Positions 1-6,616 of a stretch of 13,574 nucleotides of DNA are shown piece after piece. A program made the position numbers and the translations under genes. Origin of the DNA: Oscillospiraceae bacterium. GTDB taxonomy: Bacteria > Bacillota > Clostridia > Oscillospirales > Ruminococcaceae. The stretch is from assembly GCA_031281115.1 (NCBI GenBank), contig JAITFV010000265.1, positions 1 to 13,574 of the forward strand, in the 5' to 3' direction. The notes beneath the pieces were generated by a model. That model did no database searches. It was not told where the DNA came from and saw only the letters and a program-made list of their open reading frames with translations. The stretch's first letter is position 1. Each line of letters opens with the position of its first letter.

Positions 1-486
1 CTGTGCGGGCTTAACAAATTTTTCGGGAAGCCGTTCACGCCGGCGCAGCTGCTCGGAACAGGCGCAGAAATAGGTTCCGATGTTCCTTTTTGCATACACG
101 GAGGATTCGCGCTGTGTAAAGGGCGCGGCACGGAAATCGCAGAGATTTTACCGCTTCCCGATTGCTTTTTCGTAGTGGTTAAACCTGAATTATCCTGCTC
201 TACCAAGGAAGCTTACGCGCTTTACGGCAAAAATCCGCTCCCGTGTACAGAATGGCGCGGAGGGCTGCATTTATACAATGTTTTTGAAAAACTCTATATG
301 CACCCCGAAATTGACAAAATTAAACGGGAATTAACAGCTCTCGGGGCGTTGGAAGCGGGCATGACGGGCAGCGGAAGCGCGGTTTTCGGCGTGTTTGCAG
401 ATATGAAAGCGGCTGAAAATGCATTTTCGCGGATAAATTATACGGAAAAATTTATAGCAAGACCTATACTTGACAAAGTATACTGA
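1..486 (+). CDS. ispE: IspE, 4-diphosphocytidyl-2-C-methyl-D-erythritol kinase (C-terminal part, 5' end outside window)
   Basis: ATP-dependent kinase of the non-mevalonate (MEP) isoprenoid pathway; it phosphorylates the 2-hydroxyl of CDP-methylerythritol in the cytoplasm. The frame is open from base 1 and ends in TGA at 484-486, giving 161 codons; the family is usually about 280-300 residues, so roughly the first 120, with the substrate-binding start of the GHMP fold, are missing. Visible family marks are GAEIGSDVPFCIHGG near residues 22-36 (the IspE form of this GHMP region), a following GRGTE...LPLPD stretch, and the C-terminal glycine-rich GMTGSGSAVFGVF motif. A GTG at 175 is internal and is not the start. 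The last codons (LDKVY) also encode the -35 box of the promoter for the next operon. Confidence 0.93.
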   Translation: MCGLNKFFGKPFTPAQLLGTGAEIGSDVPFCIHGGFALCKGRGTEIAEILPLPDCFFVVVKPELSCSTKEAYALYGKNPLPCTEWRGGLHLYNVFEKLYMHPEIDKIKRELTALGALEAGMTGSGSAVFGVFADMKAAENAFSRINYTEKFIARPILDKVY

Positions 487-499
487 TTTATAGTATAAT
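470..499 (+). promoter_or_regulatory. Strong sigma-A-type promoter for asp23-fakA
   Basis: TTGACA at 470-475 and TATAAT at 494-499, both exact consensus, are separated by 18 bp. The -35 box lies in the last codons of ispE and the -10 box just after its stop. Transcription would start near 506, leaving a leader of about 108 nt before the asp23 ATG at 615. This is the best promoter match in the window and suggests that asp23-fakA is expressed independently of ispE. No operator was recognised. Confidence 0.8.
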
Positions 500-564
500 T
501 ATTAGGCGAAGAAATCAAATAAAGGCAGAAAATTAAGTTTGAAACAAAATACGACTGAAACGGG

Positions 565-579
565 GAAAACTTTGTTTTC
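565..579 (+). other. Small AT-rich hairpin in the asp23 leader
   Basis: GAAAAC, loop TTT, GTTTTC forms a perfect 6-bp stem about 60 nt downstream of the predicted transcription start. It is weak and AT-rich, so it could be chance or a modest leader structure. No T tract follows that would make it a standard terminator. Confidence 0.25.
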
Positions 580-614
580 ATTCTTCGTTGGTGAAGAAAG
601 GACTTAATGAAAAT

Positions 615-974
615 ATGATTGTTTTAAATAACCATCTCGGCAGCGTAAGTATATCGCGGAATTTTTTCACTGCACTTATCGGAAGCGCGGTGACGGGTTG
701 TTACGGCGTTGCCGGTACGAACGCAGGCGGATTATGGCAGAACATGGTTGAATCGCTGCCTTTTCTGAAAAAAATAAAAAACGATAATAAGGGCGTAAAC
801 ATCCGGTTCACGGACGGTAAAATTTTCATTGATTTGCATATTACTGTTGTTTACGGGGTTAATGTCGCTTCAATCGTGAAAAGTATTCAGCATAAAGTCA
901 CTTATATCACGGAAGAACAAACGGGAATAAAAGTCGGGCGCGTCAACGTTTATGTGGACGCTATAAAATCTTAA
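615..974 (+). CDS. yloU: Asp23/Gls24 family envelope stress protein (YloU-like)
   Basis: Small cytoplasmic protein of the Asp23/Gls24 family. Family members associate with the membrane or are linked to cell-envelope stress, and one is almost always encoded directly before fakA/yloV in Firmicutes. The product is 119 residues, the normal size for YloU. The opening MIVLNNHLGSVSISRNFF, the GSAVTGCYGVAG segment and the C-terminal hydrophobic stretch ITVVYGVNVASIVKSIQ followed by VGRVNVYVDAI match the family layout. I chose the ATG at 615, with AAGAAAGGA at 594-602 upstream, over the TTG at 588 and GTG at 591. Those would add nine unusual residues and lack a good ribosome site. The gap to fakA is 17 bp, so the two are probably cotranscribed from the promoter at 470-499. 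Confidence 0.88.
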   Translation: MIVLNNHLGSVSISRNFFTALIGSAVTGCYGVAGTNAGGLWQNMVESLPFLKKIKNDNKGVNIRFTDGKIFIDLHITVVYGVNVASIVKSIQHKVTYITEEQTGIKVGRVNVYVDAIKS

Positions 975-991
975 TTTCGGGGGACAAAATT

Positions 992-2641
992 TTGGCGATT
1001 AGCGGAAAAATGCTGAAAAGCGCGATTATATCCGGCGCAAATAACATAATTAACCACAAAGTCATGGTTGACGAGATGAACGTTTTCCCTGTACCTGACG
1101 GGGACACGGGTACTAATATGTCAGCAACCATAAAAGCTGCGCTCACGGAGCTTTCGCTTCTGCCCGATGATGCGCAAATCAGCACAGTCGCGGATGTAAC
1201 GGCATCAGCGATGCTGCGGGGCGCGAGAGGAAATTCAGGCGTTATATTATCACTGCTTTTCAGAGGGCTTTCCAAAGGTTTAACCGGAAAAACCGAAGCT
1301 GCTCCCAAGGATTTTATGAATGCGATGAAGATGGGCGTAGAAGCGGCTTATAAGTCGGTTATGAAGCCGACGGAAGGTACGATTTTAACGGTTGCGCGCG
1401 AGGCGGTTGATGCAGCACTGGAGAAAGCCGAAAAAAAGGGCAGTTTTGAAGAGGTTTTAAGTGTGCTGCTGACCGAGGCGGAAGCGTCGCTTGAACGCAC
1501 ACCCGAGCTTCTGCCGGTGCTTCAGAAAGCCGGCGTCACAGACGCGGGCGGAATGGGCTATGTGGTGATTCTGAAAGGCATGAAGCAGGCTTTTGAAGGT
1601 GGCGGAATTATTGAACAGGCGGCAGTTTCCGAAAGCGCGGAGCAAACTTCTTCAAACAAAGCCGGTTCTTTCGACATGGATATAGAATTTACTTACTGCA
1701 CGGAGTATTTGGTAATTAAAAACCAAAACGCGGAGGATACCATGCTTCTGCGCGCACACCTCGAAACAATAGGCGACAGCGTGGTTGTTGTTGACGATGA
1801 TGAAATTATTAAAGTTCATGTTCATACTGAGAATCCGGGCAATGCGCTCGAAAAAGGCTTGAAGTTCGGCGCGCTTACGGGCATCAAAATAGAAAACATG
1901 AAAGAACAGCACAAACAGGAGGCTGTCAAGGCGGAGCTTCAAAAATCGAAATCACATAAGCTCAGTCCCCGGCGTCCTGAGGAAAAATACGGTTTCGTGG
2001 CTGTTGCGAACGGCGCGGGAATTGAAACCCTGTTCAAAGACCTCGGGGTAGACAGGATTGTTCGCGGCGGGCAAACGCAGAACCCGTCAACAGAAGATAT
2101 ACTTGAAGCCGTTTTGGCAACACCTGCTCACAATGTCTTTGTTTTACCAAATAACAAGAACATAATCATGGCGGCAGAGCAGGTTATAAAACTTGCCGAC
2201 AGAAACGTTATAGTTTTACAATCGCGAACGATTCCGCAGGGGCTGGCGGCAATGCTCTGCTTCGATGAAGAGCTCGGCGTGAGCGAAAACAGTGTAGTTA
2301 TGACCCGTGCTCTTGACAATGTCGGAACAGGCGCAGTGACTTATGCGGCACGTGACAGTAACTTTGAGGGCAAGAAAATAAAATCCGGCGAGATTTTAGC
2401 TCTTGAGAACGGCAAACTGTCGTTCACCGAGAAGGAAGTTCAAAAAGCACTCGTTAAACTCACCCGCAGAATGATAAAGAGCGACACGAGTTACGTTACG
2501 GTAATGTACGGCTCCGATGTAACCGATGAAGAAGCGGAAAAAGCGTTTGATGCGCTTCGAGATAAGATTAATGACGATATTGAAATAGGCTTGATAAGCG
2601 GCGGGCAGCCGGTGTATTATTATATTATTTCGGTGGAGTAG
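992..2641 (+). CDS. fakA: FakA, fatty acid kinase catalytic subunit (DhaL/DAK2 + EDD-type C-terminal domain)
   Basis: FakA phosphorylates fatty acids bound to FakB (DegV-family) carriers to give acyl-phosphate for phospholipid synthesis; it acts in the cytoplasm. The 549 residues match the usual length of about 550. Residues 1-200 form the DhaL-like kinase domain: NVFPVPDGDTGTNMSAT at 30-46 carries the metal-binding aspartates, RGARGNSGVILSLLFRG spans 76-92 and TDAGGMGY spans 183-190. A middle domain follows (YCTEYLV to VHVHTENPGNALEKG, about 232-290), then a C-terminal EDD/DegV-like domain ending ISGGQPVYYYIISVE. The start is TTG at 992 with GGGGGA at 979-984; ATG at 1010 would cut the conserved opening (AISGK...ISGANN). 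The TAG stop lies in the edge of a palindromic repeat (2638-2667). No FakB gene is visible in the window. Confidence 0.93.
   Translation: MAISGKMLKSAIISGANNIINHKVMVDEMNVFPVPDGDTGTNMSATIKAALTELSLLPDDAQISTVADVTASAMLRGARGNSGVILSLLFRGLSKGLTGKTEAAPKDFMNAMKMGVEAAYKSVMKPTEGTILTVAREAVDAALEKAEKKGSFEEVLSVLLTEAEASLERTPELLPVLQKAGVTDAGGMGYVVILKGMKQAFEGGGIIEQAAVSESAEQTSSNKAGSFDMDIEFTYCTEYLVIKNQNAEDTMLLRAHLETIGDSVVVVDDDEIIKVHVHTENPGNALEKGLKFGALTGIKIENMKEQHKQEAVKAELQKSKSHKLSPRRPEEKYGFVAVANGAGIETLFKDLGVDRIVRGGQTQNPSTEDILEAVLATPAHNVFVLPNNKNIIMAAEQVIKLADRNVIVLQSRTIPQGLAAMLCFDEELGVSENSVVMTRALDNVGTGAVTYAARDSNFEGKKIKSGEILALENGKLSFTEKEVQKALVKLTRRMIKSDTSYVTVMYGSDVTDEEAEKAFDALRDKINDDIEIGLISGGQPVYYYIISVE
2591..2620 (+). 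promoter_or_regulatory. Candidate promoter for the two-component pair
   Basis: TTGATA at 2591-2596 and TATTAT at 2615-2620 each match the sigma-A consensus at five of six positions, with an 18-bp spacer. The site is inside the 3' end of fakA. Transcription would start near 2627, giving a leader of about 53 nt that contains the 2638-2667 hairpin directly before the ribosome site. Because the site overlaps coding sequence, read-through from fakA remains equally possible. Confidence 0.42.
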
Positions 2642-2667
2642 GGTGCGATGCGGGCATTACGCCCTAC
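2638..2667 (+). repeat. Gene-end palindromic repeat, copy 1 (supplies the fakA stop codon)
   Basis: An imperfect 30-base palindrome with outer arms GTAGGG (2638-2643) and CCCTAC (2662-2667). The inner arm pairs with two wobble pairs and one mismatch and ends in a short GC-rich loop. The TAG inside GTAGGG is the fakA stop codon. GTAGGNTGCGNTGC is shared with the repeat at 6572-6597 (12 of 14 positions between the copies). On the opposite strand the sequence reads GTAGGGCGTAATGCCCGC, close to the start of the repeat at 9612. It ends immediately before the response-regulator ribosome site and may fold in the mRNA leader. Confidence 0.65.
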
Positions 2668-2679
2668 GGGTGGGGTTTT

Positions 2680-3387
2680 ATGAAAAAAATCTTAGTTTGC
2701 GAGGACGAAGCCGCTATACGCGATTTTGTTGTGATTAATTTAAAACGCGCTAATTATGAAGTGATTGACGTTGATTCCGGTGAGAAGGGTTTTGCGGAGT
2801 TTAAAAAAGCTCTTGAAAACAGCTGTCCATTCGATGTTGCGCTGCTTGATATTATGATGCCCGGAATAGACGGCACGGAGCTTTGCCGCCGGATTCGCGA
2901 GGAAAGCAATTCAATCGGCATTATAATGCTCTCTGCGAAAACGCAGGAAATGGACAAGATTACTTGTTTGACCATCGGTGCAGACGATTATGTAACGAAA
3001 CCTTTTTCGCCGTCGGAACTGGTAGCGAGAGTAGACGCGATTTACCGCCGTGTAAGCCTCAATGCCGGGGCGGGAGCAAATTCACGGGAGCTTATTTCGG
3101 GGCCGTTCACGGTTAATACTAAGAGCAGGGTTATTACGAAAGACGGCGGGCCGATAGATTTAACGCAGGTTGAATACCAAATTATGGAATATTTTATAAA
3201 AAACAATGGCGTCGCGCTCGACAGAAAGAGCATTTTAGTGCATATTTGGGGCGAGGGATATTACGGTGATGATAAAATTGTTGACGTGAACATCAGAAGG
3301 CTCCGCATGAAAGTGGAGAGCGACCCGTCAAATCCCGTTTTTATACAGACAGTATGGGGGTTCGGTTATAAATGGGCGGTTGAATAA
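2680..3387 (+). CDS. OmpR/PhoB-family response regulator
   Basis: DNA-binding transcription regulator activated by phosphorylation, with the following gene as its likely kinase. The length of 235 residues is standard. The receiver domain (about 3-120) has the acidic pocket E8-D9, phosphoacceptor D57 in ALLDIMMPG, switch residue S85 in MLSAK and K107 in YVTKPFSP. The C-terminal winged helix (about 135-234) has LTQVEYQIMEYF, the recognition-helix region KIVDVNIRRLRMKVE and the closing TVWGFGYKW. The start ATG at 2680 has GGGTGGGG just upstream, directly after a hairpin repeat. The TAA stop is immediately followed by the ATG of the kinase gene, so the two should be translationally coupled. The regulon cannot be read from the sequence; the position between fakA and yqhQ only hints at an envelope role. 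Confidence 0.93.
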   Translation: MKKILVCEDEAAIRDFVVINLKRANYEVIDVDSGEKGFAEFKKALENSCPFDVALLDIMMPGIDGTELCRRIREESNSIGIIMLSAKTQEMDKITCLTIGADDYVTKPFSPSELVARVDAIYRRVSLNAGAGANSRELISGPFTVNTKSRVITKDGGPIDLTQVEYQIMEYFIKNNGVALDRKSILVHIWGEGYYGDDKIVDVNIRRLRMKVESDPSNPVFIQTVWGFGYKWAVE

Positions 3388-4848
3388 ATGGCACGAAAAA
3401 GCATAGCTACCCGTTGGTTTATTAACAGTTTCAGCGTCGTCGCGGTTTTCCTTTTAATTGTGAACGTGAGCGTTTATTTCGCGCTTCGGAGTTATTATTA
3501 CGGCGCGGTGCGGCAATATCTCGGTACGCAGGCGAATATAGTTTACGGGATTCTGTCTTACATGGATGATTACGAGCCGGCGATACGCCGTTCCATAGAA
3601 GAGTTCGACAGAAAGCATCATATGGAGCTCATGGCAATCACTGCGAACGGCAGAATCGACCTGACTTCAAGCGGCTTCTCGCCGGAAGAAGACCATGAGA
3701 TGCCCGATTATGAGAAAGCGCGGCTTTCTGAAGGCAGAGTTGCAGATTATGTGGGTTTTCTGCCTAATTCCCAGCGGTATATGGCAGTGACTGTTATGCT
3801 TTCGGGCGAGGTTTATGACGCAATCAGAGTTGTTACTTCACTTGATAGAATTGATATGCAAATATATACGATTACGCTGATTGTAGCTGTGTTAAGTGCG
3901 GCTGTTATGCTGTTTGTTCTGTTCCTCGGAATGTATTTCATAAGGTCGATTGTATCACCTTTGCGGCGAGTGGGCGATTCGGCAAAGCGGCTCGCGGCGG
4001 GCGATTTCTCCGACCGCGTAATCTTAACAAAGAATGACGATGAAATCGGCGAATTATGCAGGATTTTTAACTCAATGGCTGACGATTTGAAAAACTCGGA
4101 AAAAATTAAAAACGACTTTATTTCCTCAGTCTCGCATGAACTCCGTACGCCGCTGACCGCTATCCGCGGCTGGAGCGAAACAGTGCTTGAAACAGGCAAG
4201 GACGATGAAAATTTCGAGAAAGGCATGAAGGTGATTACATCCGAAACCACGCGGCTTTCCGATATGGTTGAAGATTTGCTGGACTTCTCGAAGATGCAGA
4301 GCGGGCGGTTGAAATTGCAAAAATCTAATATGAACCCGCTTGATGAGCTTGCTGACGCAGTTTCGGTTTACGCCGAGAAAGCAAAGAAAGAACAGGTGGA
4401 ATTAATATATACCGAACCCGATTTTACAGCGTTTATCCATGGCGATAAAAACAGAATCAGACAGGTTTTCATAAACATAATCGACAATGCTGTAAAGTAT
4501 AGTTCCAAAGGTAAAGTTATTGTAAGAGCCGAGCTTGCGGAAGAGCGTGTTATAATCAGCGTAAGAGATAACGGCTGCGGGATTTCGGCGAAGGATTTAC
4601 CGAAAGTTAAAGCGCGGTTTTTCAAGGCGAATAAAGTCGTGCGGGGTTCGGGAATAGGGCTTGCGGTTGCGGATGAAATAATCATGATGCATGAGGGAAC
4701 GCTTGCGATAGAAAGTGAGCCGGGCAAAGGAACAACGGTAAAAATAACATTGCCGGTCTCTCACCCGGGTCTGCCGTCTCGTTCTTTGCGGCAGAGTGAA
4801 CGCAGTTCACTCCCTTACGAGGAGGGGAATAGGAGAATAAATGAGTAA
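3388..4848 (+). CDS. Membrane sensor histidine kinase (HAMP-HisKA-HATPase) with a repeat-derived C-terminal tail
   Basis: Partner kinase of the preceding regulator. There are two membrane segments (about 14-33 and 160-184) around an extracytoplasmic sensor of about 125 residues that I do not recognise. A HAMP linker follows (about 187-235), then HisKA with H250 in SSVSHELRTPLTAIRGW. The ATPase domain has an N box around N367 (INIIDNAVKYS), G1 DNGCGI at 394-399, and G2 GSGIGLAVADEI at 420-431. The normal family end is GTTVKITLPV at 448-457. Residues 458-486 are extra and rich in Ser, Arg, Pro and Leu; they are encoded by a palindrome-rich block resembling repeats elsewhere in this window. The start ATG at 3388 abuts the regulator's stop. 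The 3' end overlaps yqhQ by 8 bases (ATGAGTAA). No PAS domain is evident. Confidence 0.92.
   Translation: MARKSIATRWFINSFSVVAVFLLIVNVSVYFALRSYYYGAVRQYLGTQANIVYGILSYMDDYEPAIRRSIEEFDRKHHMELMAITANGRIDLTSSGFSPEEDHEMPDYEKARLSEGRVADYVGFLPNSQRYMAVTVMLSGEVYDAIRVVTSLDRIDMQIYTITLIVAVLSAAVMLFVLFLGMYFIRSIVSPLRRVGDSAKRLAAGDFSDRVILTKNDDEIGELCRIFNSMADDLKNSEKIKNDFISSVSHELRTPLTAIRGWSETVLETGKDDENFEKGMKVITSETTRLSDMVEDLLDFSKMQSGRLKLQKSNMNPLDELADAVSVYAEKAKKEQVELIYTEPDFTAFIHGDKNRIRQVFINIIDNAVKYSSKGKVIVRAELAEERVIISVRDNGCGISAKDLPKVKARFFKANKVVRGSGIGLAVADEIIMMHEGTLAIESEPGKGTTVKITLPVSHPGLPSRSLRQSERSSLPYEEGNRRINE
4756..4827 (+). repeat. Coding-invading palindromic repeat, copy A (histidine kinase tail)
   Basis: This block encodes most of the extra kinase C-terminus and is dense in self-complementarity. 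CTGCCG at 4771-4776 pairs with CGGCAG at 4789-4794. GAGTGAAC at 4794-4801, loop GCA, and GTTCACTC at 4805-4812 form a perfect 8-bp stem. The ordered blocks GTCTC, TCACCCG, GCCG, CTTTGCGG and TGA recur on the minus strand of leuS around 13143-13178. CCCTTACGAG (4812-4821) recurs as its complement CTCGTAAGGG at 9694-9703 upstream of rimO. The exact borders of the element are not known. Confidence 0.55.
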
Positions 4849-5833
4849 GCAGGTTAAACAGGCAAAAATAGGTGGACAGGCGCTTTTCGACGGCATAATG
4901 ATGCGCGGCGAGAAAAAAGCCGCTATGGCTGTGCGGAAAAAAGATGGCACGATTCACGTTGAGGAGTGGGAATTGCCTAAGAAAAAATGGTATCAAAAAG
5001 CGTTTTTTATCCGCGGAATTTTCAATTTCATACTGCAAATGAAAGACGGCTATAAGTATATGATGAAATCTGCCGAAATCTCGGGTTACTTGGACGAAGA
5101 AGAAGGGGCGCAGATGGGCAAGTTTGAAAATTGGCTGACGGAGAAATTCGGCGATAAGCTTATGTCAGTCGTGATGGTGCTCGGTATAATATTCGGATTT
5201 GCGCTCACCCTGCTTTTATTCATGTTTGTGCCGTCGTTTATTTTCACCGGTATAGATTATCTCATGCCTGAGAGCGTGAATTTGCAACCGTATCAATCGC
5301 TGTTTGAGGGCTTGCTCCGAATCACGATTTTCATTATCTACTTGGCTCTGACTTCACTCATGAAAGATATCCGCAAGACATTTCAATATCACGGCGCGGA
5401 GCATAAAACGATTTTCGCGAATGAATCGGGCGCGGAGCTTAACGTTGAAAACGTAAGAAATTATAAGCGTTTTCACCCGCGCTGCGGCACGAGTTTTATA
5501 TTTTTAATGCTTGCAATCAGCATAATTTTCTACACACTAATGCCTTTCGATAACCGCGTAATCAGCGAGGCTTTGGAAATTAACACCTTCGCGGCGAGCG
5601 CGGTATGGACGATGATTCGGCTTGCACTGCTGCCGGTTTTAGTCGGGATTTCCTACGAACTGCTCAAGCTCGCGGGGCGGTACGACAGAAATATTTTAAT
5701 GAGAATAATTTCCGCACCCGGAATGGGAATCCAGCGGCTGACAACAAAAGACCCGACCGATGACCAGCTTGAAGTGGCTTTGGCTGCTTTCATTCCCGTG
5801 TTGCCTCAAGACGAAAAACCCGATGTCACGTAA
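4841..5833 (+). CDS. yqhQ: DUF1385 family membrane protein (YqhQ-like)
   Basis: Integral membrane protein of the DUF1385 family, metal-dependent-enzyme-like in appearance but without a firm biochemical role that I can name. It is 330 residues, close to the family norm. Family marks are IGGQALFDGIMMRG at 10-23, FFIRGIFNF at 55-63, YHGAEHKT at 183-190 (conserved His and Glu) and RFHPRCGTSF at 210-219. Four hydrophobic spans fit membrane segments at about 108-135, 157-174, 217-235 and 254-277. The ATG at 4841 has AGGAG at 4831-4835 and overlaps the end of the kinase gene. The 3' end overlaps prmC by 11 bases. A yqhQ-prmC pairing is common in Firmicutes, where prfA often follows; prfA is absent here. 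Confidence 0.9.
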   Translation: MSKQVKQAKIGGQALFDGIMMRGEKKAAMAVRKKDGTIHVEEWELPKKKWYQKAFFIRGIFNFILQMKDGYKYMMKSAEISGYLDEEEGAQMGKFENWLTEKFGDKLMSVVMVLGIIFGFALTLLLFMFVPSFIFTGIDYLMPESVNLQPYQSLFEGLLRITIFIIYLALTSLMKDIRKTFQYHGAEHKTIFANESGAELNVENVRNYKRFHPRCGTSFIFLMLAISIIFYTLMPFDNRVISEALEINTFAASAVWTMIRLALLPVLVGISYELLKLAGRYDRNILMRIISAPGMGIQRLTTKDPTDDQLEVALAAFIPVLPQDEKPDVT

Positions 5834-6575
5834 TGAAGAAAAATGGCTTCGGGAGTACGCTGAAAAAAGCGGCGAAAGCTTAGAAAAGCTGATTCGGCGC
5901 AGAGAAGCCGGCGAGCCTTTGCAATATATTTTAGGCGAGTGGGAATTTTACGGATACAATTTCAAAGTCGGAAAAGGCGTGTTAATCCCCCGTCCCGAAA
6001 CAGAATTTCTTGTAGATTTGGCGAAGGAATATTGCGTCAGAGGTGCGCCTGTTTTTGACCTTTGTGCAGGGTCGGGTTGCGTGGGAATCGCAATCGCGAA
6101 GGAAACGCATCGCAGCAGTGTTATCGCAGTCGAAAAGTCGCCCCGGGCAATCGAATATCTGAAAAAAAACATCGCATTAAACAAAGTCGAAAAACAAGTG
6201 CATATTATAGAATGTAATATATTTAACCGGTACAAGATAAGAGACCAATTCTTTCAAACACTGAAGAAAAATTGCGCTCTTGCGTCAATTGTAATGAACC
6301 CGCCGTATTTATCAAAATCAGAAATGCAAAGTTTGCAAAAAGAAGTAACTCATGAACCCGAAGAAGCGCTGTACGGCGGAGGCGAGGACGGACTTGATTT
6401 TTACCGTAACTTTTTCGATAAATGGAACGTGAAGCATAATCCGCTGTTCGCCTGCGAGGTCGGCGACGAACAGGCAGCGGCAGTCTGCGAGATTATGGAA
6501 AACAAAGGCTTATCGCCAAAAGTATTAAAAGATTATTCGGGAATTGACAGAATAGTATATACACTGAAATCGTAG
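5823..6575 (+). CDS. prmC: PrmC, peptide chain release factor N5-glutamine methyltransferase
   Basis: It methylates the glutamine of the GGQ motif in release factors RF1 and RF2 using S-adenosylmethionine, which improves translation termination. The methyltransferase domain is clear: the linker RREAGEPLQYILGEWEFYG, then PRPETEFLV at 57-64, SAM motif I FDLCAGSGCVGIA at 78-90, the acidic AVEKS (E104), and catalytic NPPY at 159-162. At 250 residues it is shorter than the usual 275-290, and the N-terminal helical substrate-recognition domain is reduced. I chose the ATG at 5823 because the family-like sequence begins there; the in-frame ATG at 5760 would add 21 residues that are only the shifted reading of yqhQ. 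The ribosome site is poor, so coupling to yqhQ is likely. Its TAG stop lies in a palindromic repeat. Confidence 0.92.
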   Translation: MSRNEEKWLREYAEKSGESLEKLIRRREAGEPLQYILGEWEFYGYNFKVGKGVLIPRPETEFLVDLAKEYCVRGAPVFDLCAGSGCVGIAIAKETHRSSVIAVEKSPRAIEYLKKNIALNKVEKQVHIIECNIFNRYKIRDQFFQTLKKNCALASIVMNPPYLSKSEMQSLQKEVTHEPEEALYGGGEDGLDFYRNFFDKWNVKHNPLFACEVGDEQAAAVCEIMENKGLSPKVLKDYSGIDRIVYTLKS

Positions 6576-6597
6576 GATGCGTTGCTCTCAGCGCATC
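6572..6597 (+). repeat. Gene-end palindromic repeat, copy 2 (supplies the prmC stop codon)
   Basis: GATGCGTTG (6576-6584), loop CTCT, and CAGCGCATC (6589-6597) form a 9-bp stem with one wobble pair. GTAGG at its left edge contains the TAG stop of prmC. The left arm GTAGGATGCGTTGC matches copy 1 (2638) at 12 of 14 positions. The hairpin lies just before the recA ribosome site. Without a T tract it is not a convincing terminator. Confidence 0.65.
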
Positions 6598-6616
6598 ATA
6601 AAAAGGAGACAGAATT

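Noticed and set aside
539..607. Possible 22-residue leader ORF (TTG start) before asp23, its TAA touching an ATG at 607
   Set aside because: TTG start, a ribosome-like AAAGG 13 bases away, and no recognisable peptide; too weak to annotate.
588..614. Longer asp23 from TTG 588 or GTG 591
   Set aside because: No ribosome site at a proper distance, and the family start matches the ATG at 615.
5760..5822. Upstream ATG extending prmC by 21 residues
   Set aside because: The added residues are the shifted reading of yqhQ and do not resemble the PrmC N-terminal helices.
6544..6549. TTGACA upstream of recA as a -35 box
   Set aside because: At 16-18 bp spacing the -10 positions read GAAATC, AAATCG or AATCGT, which are poor matches.
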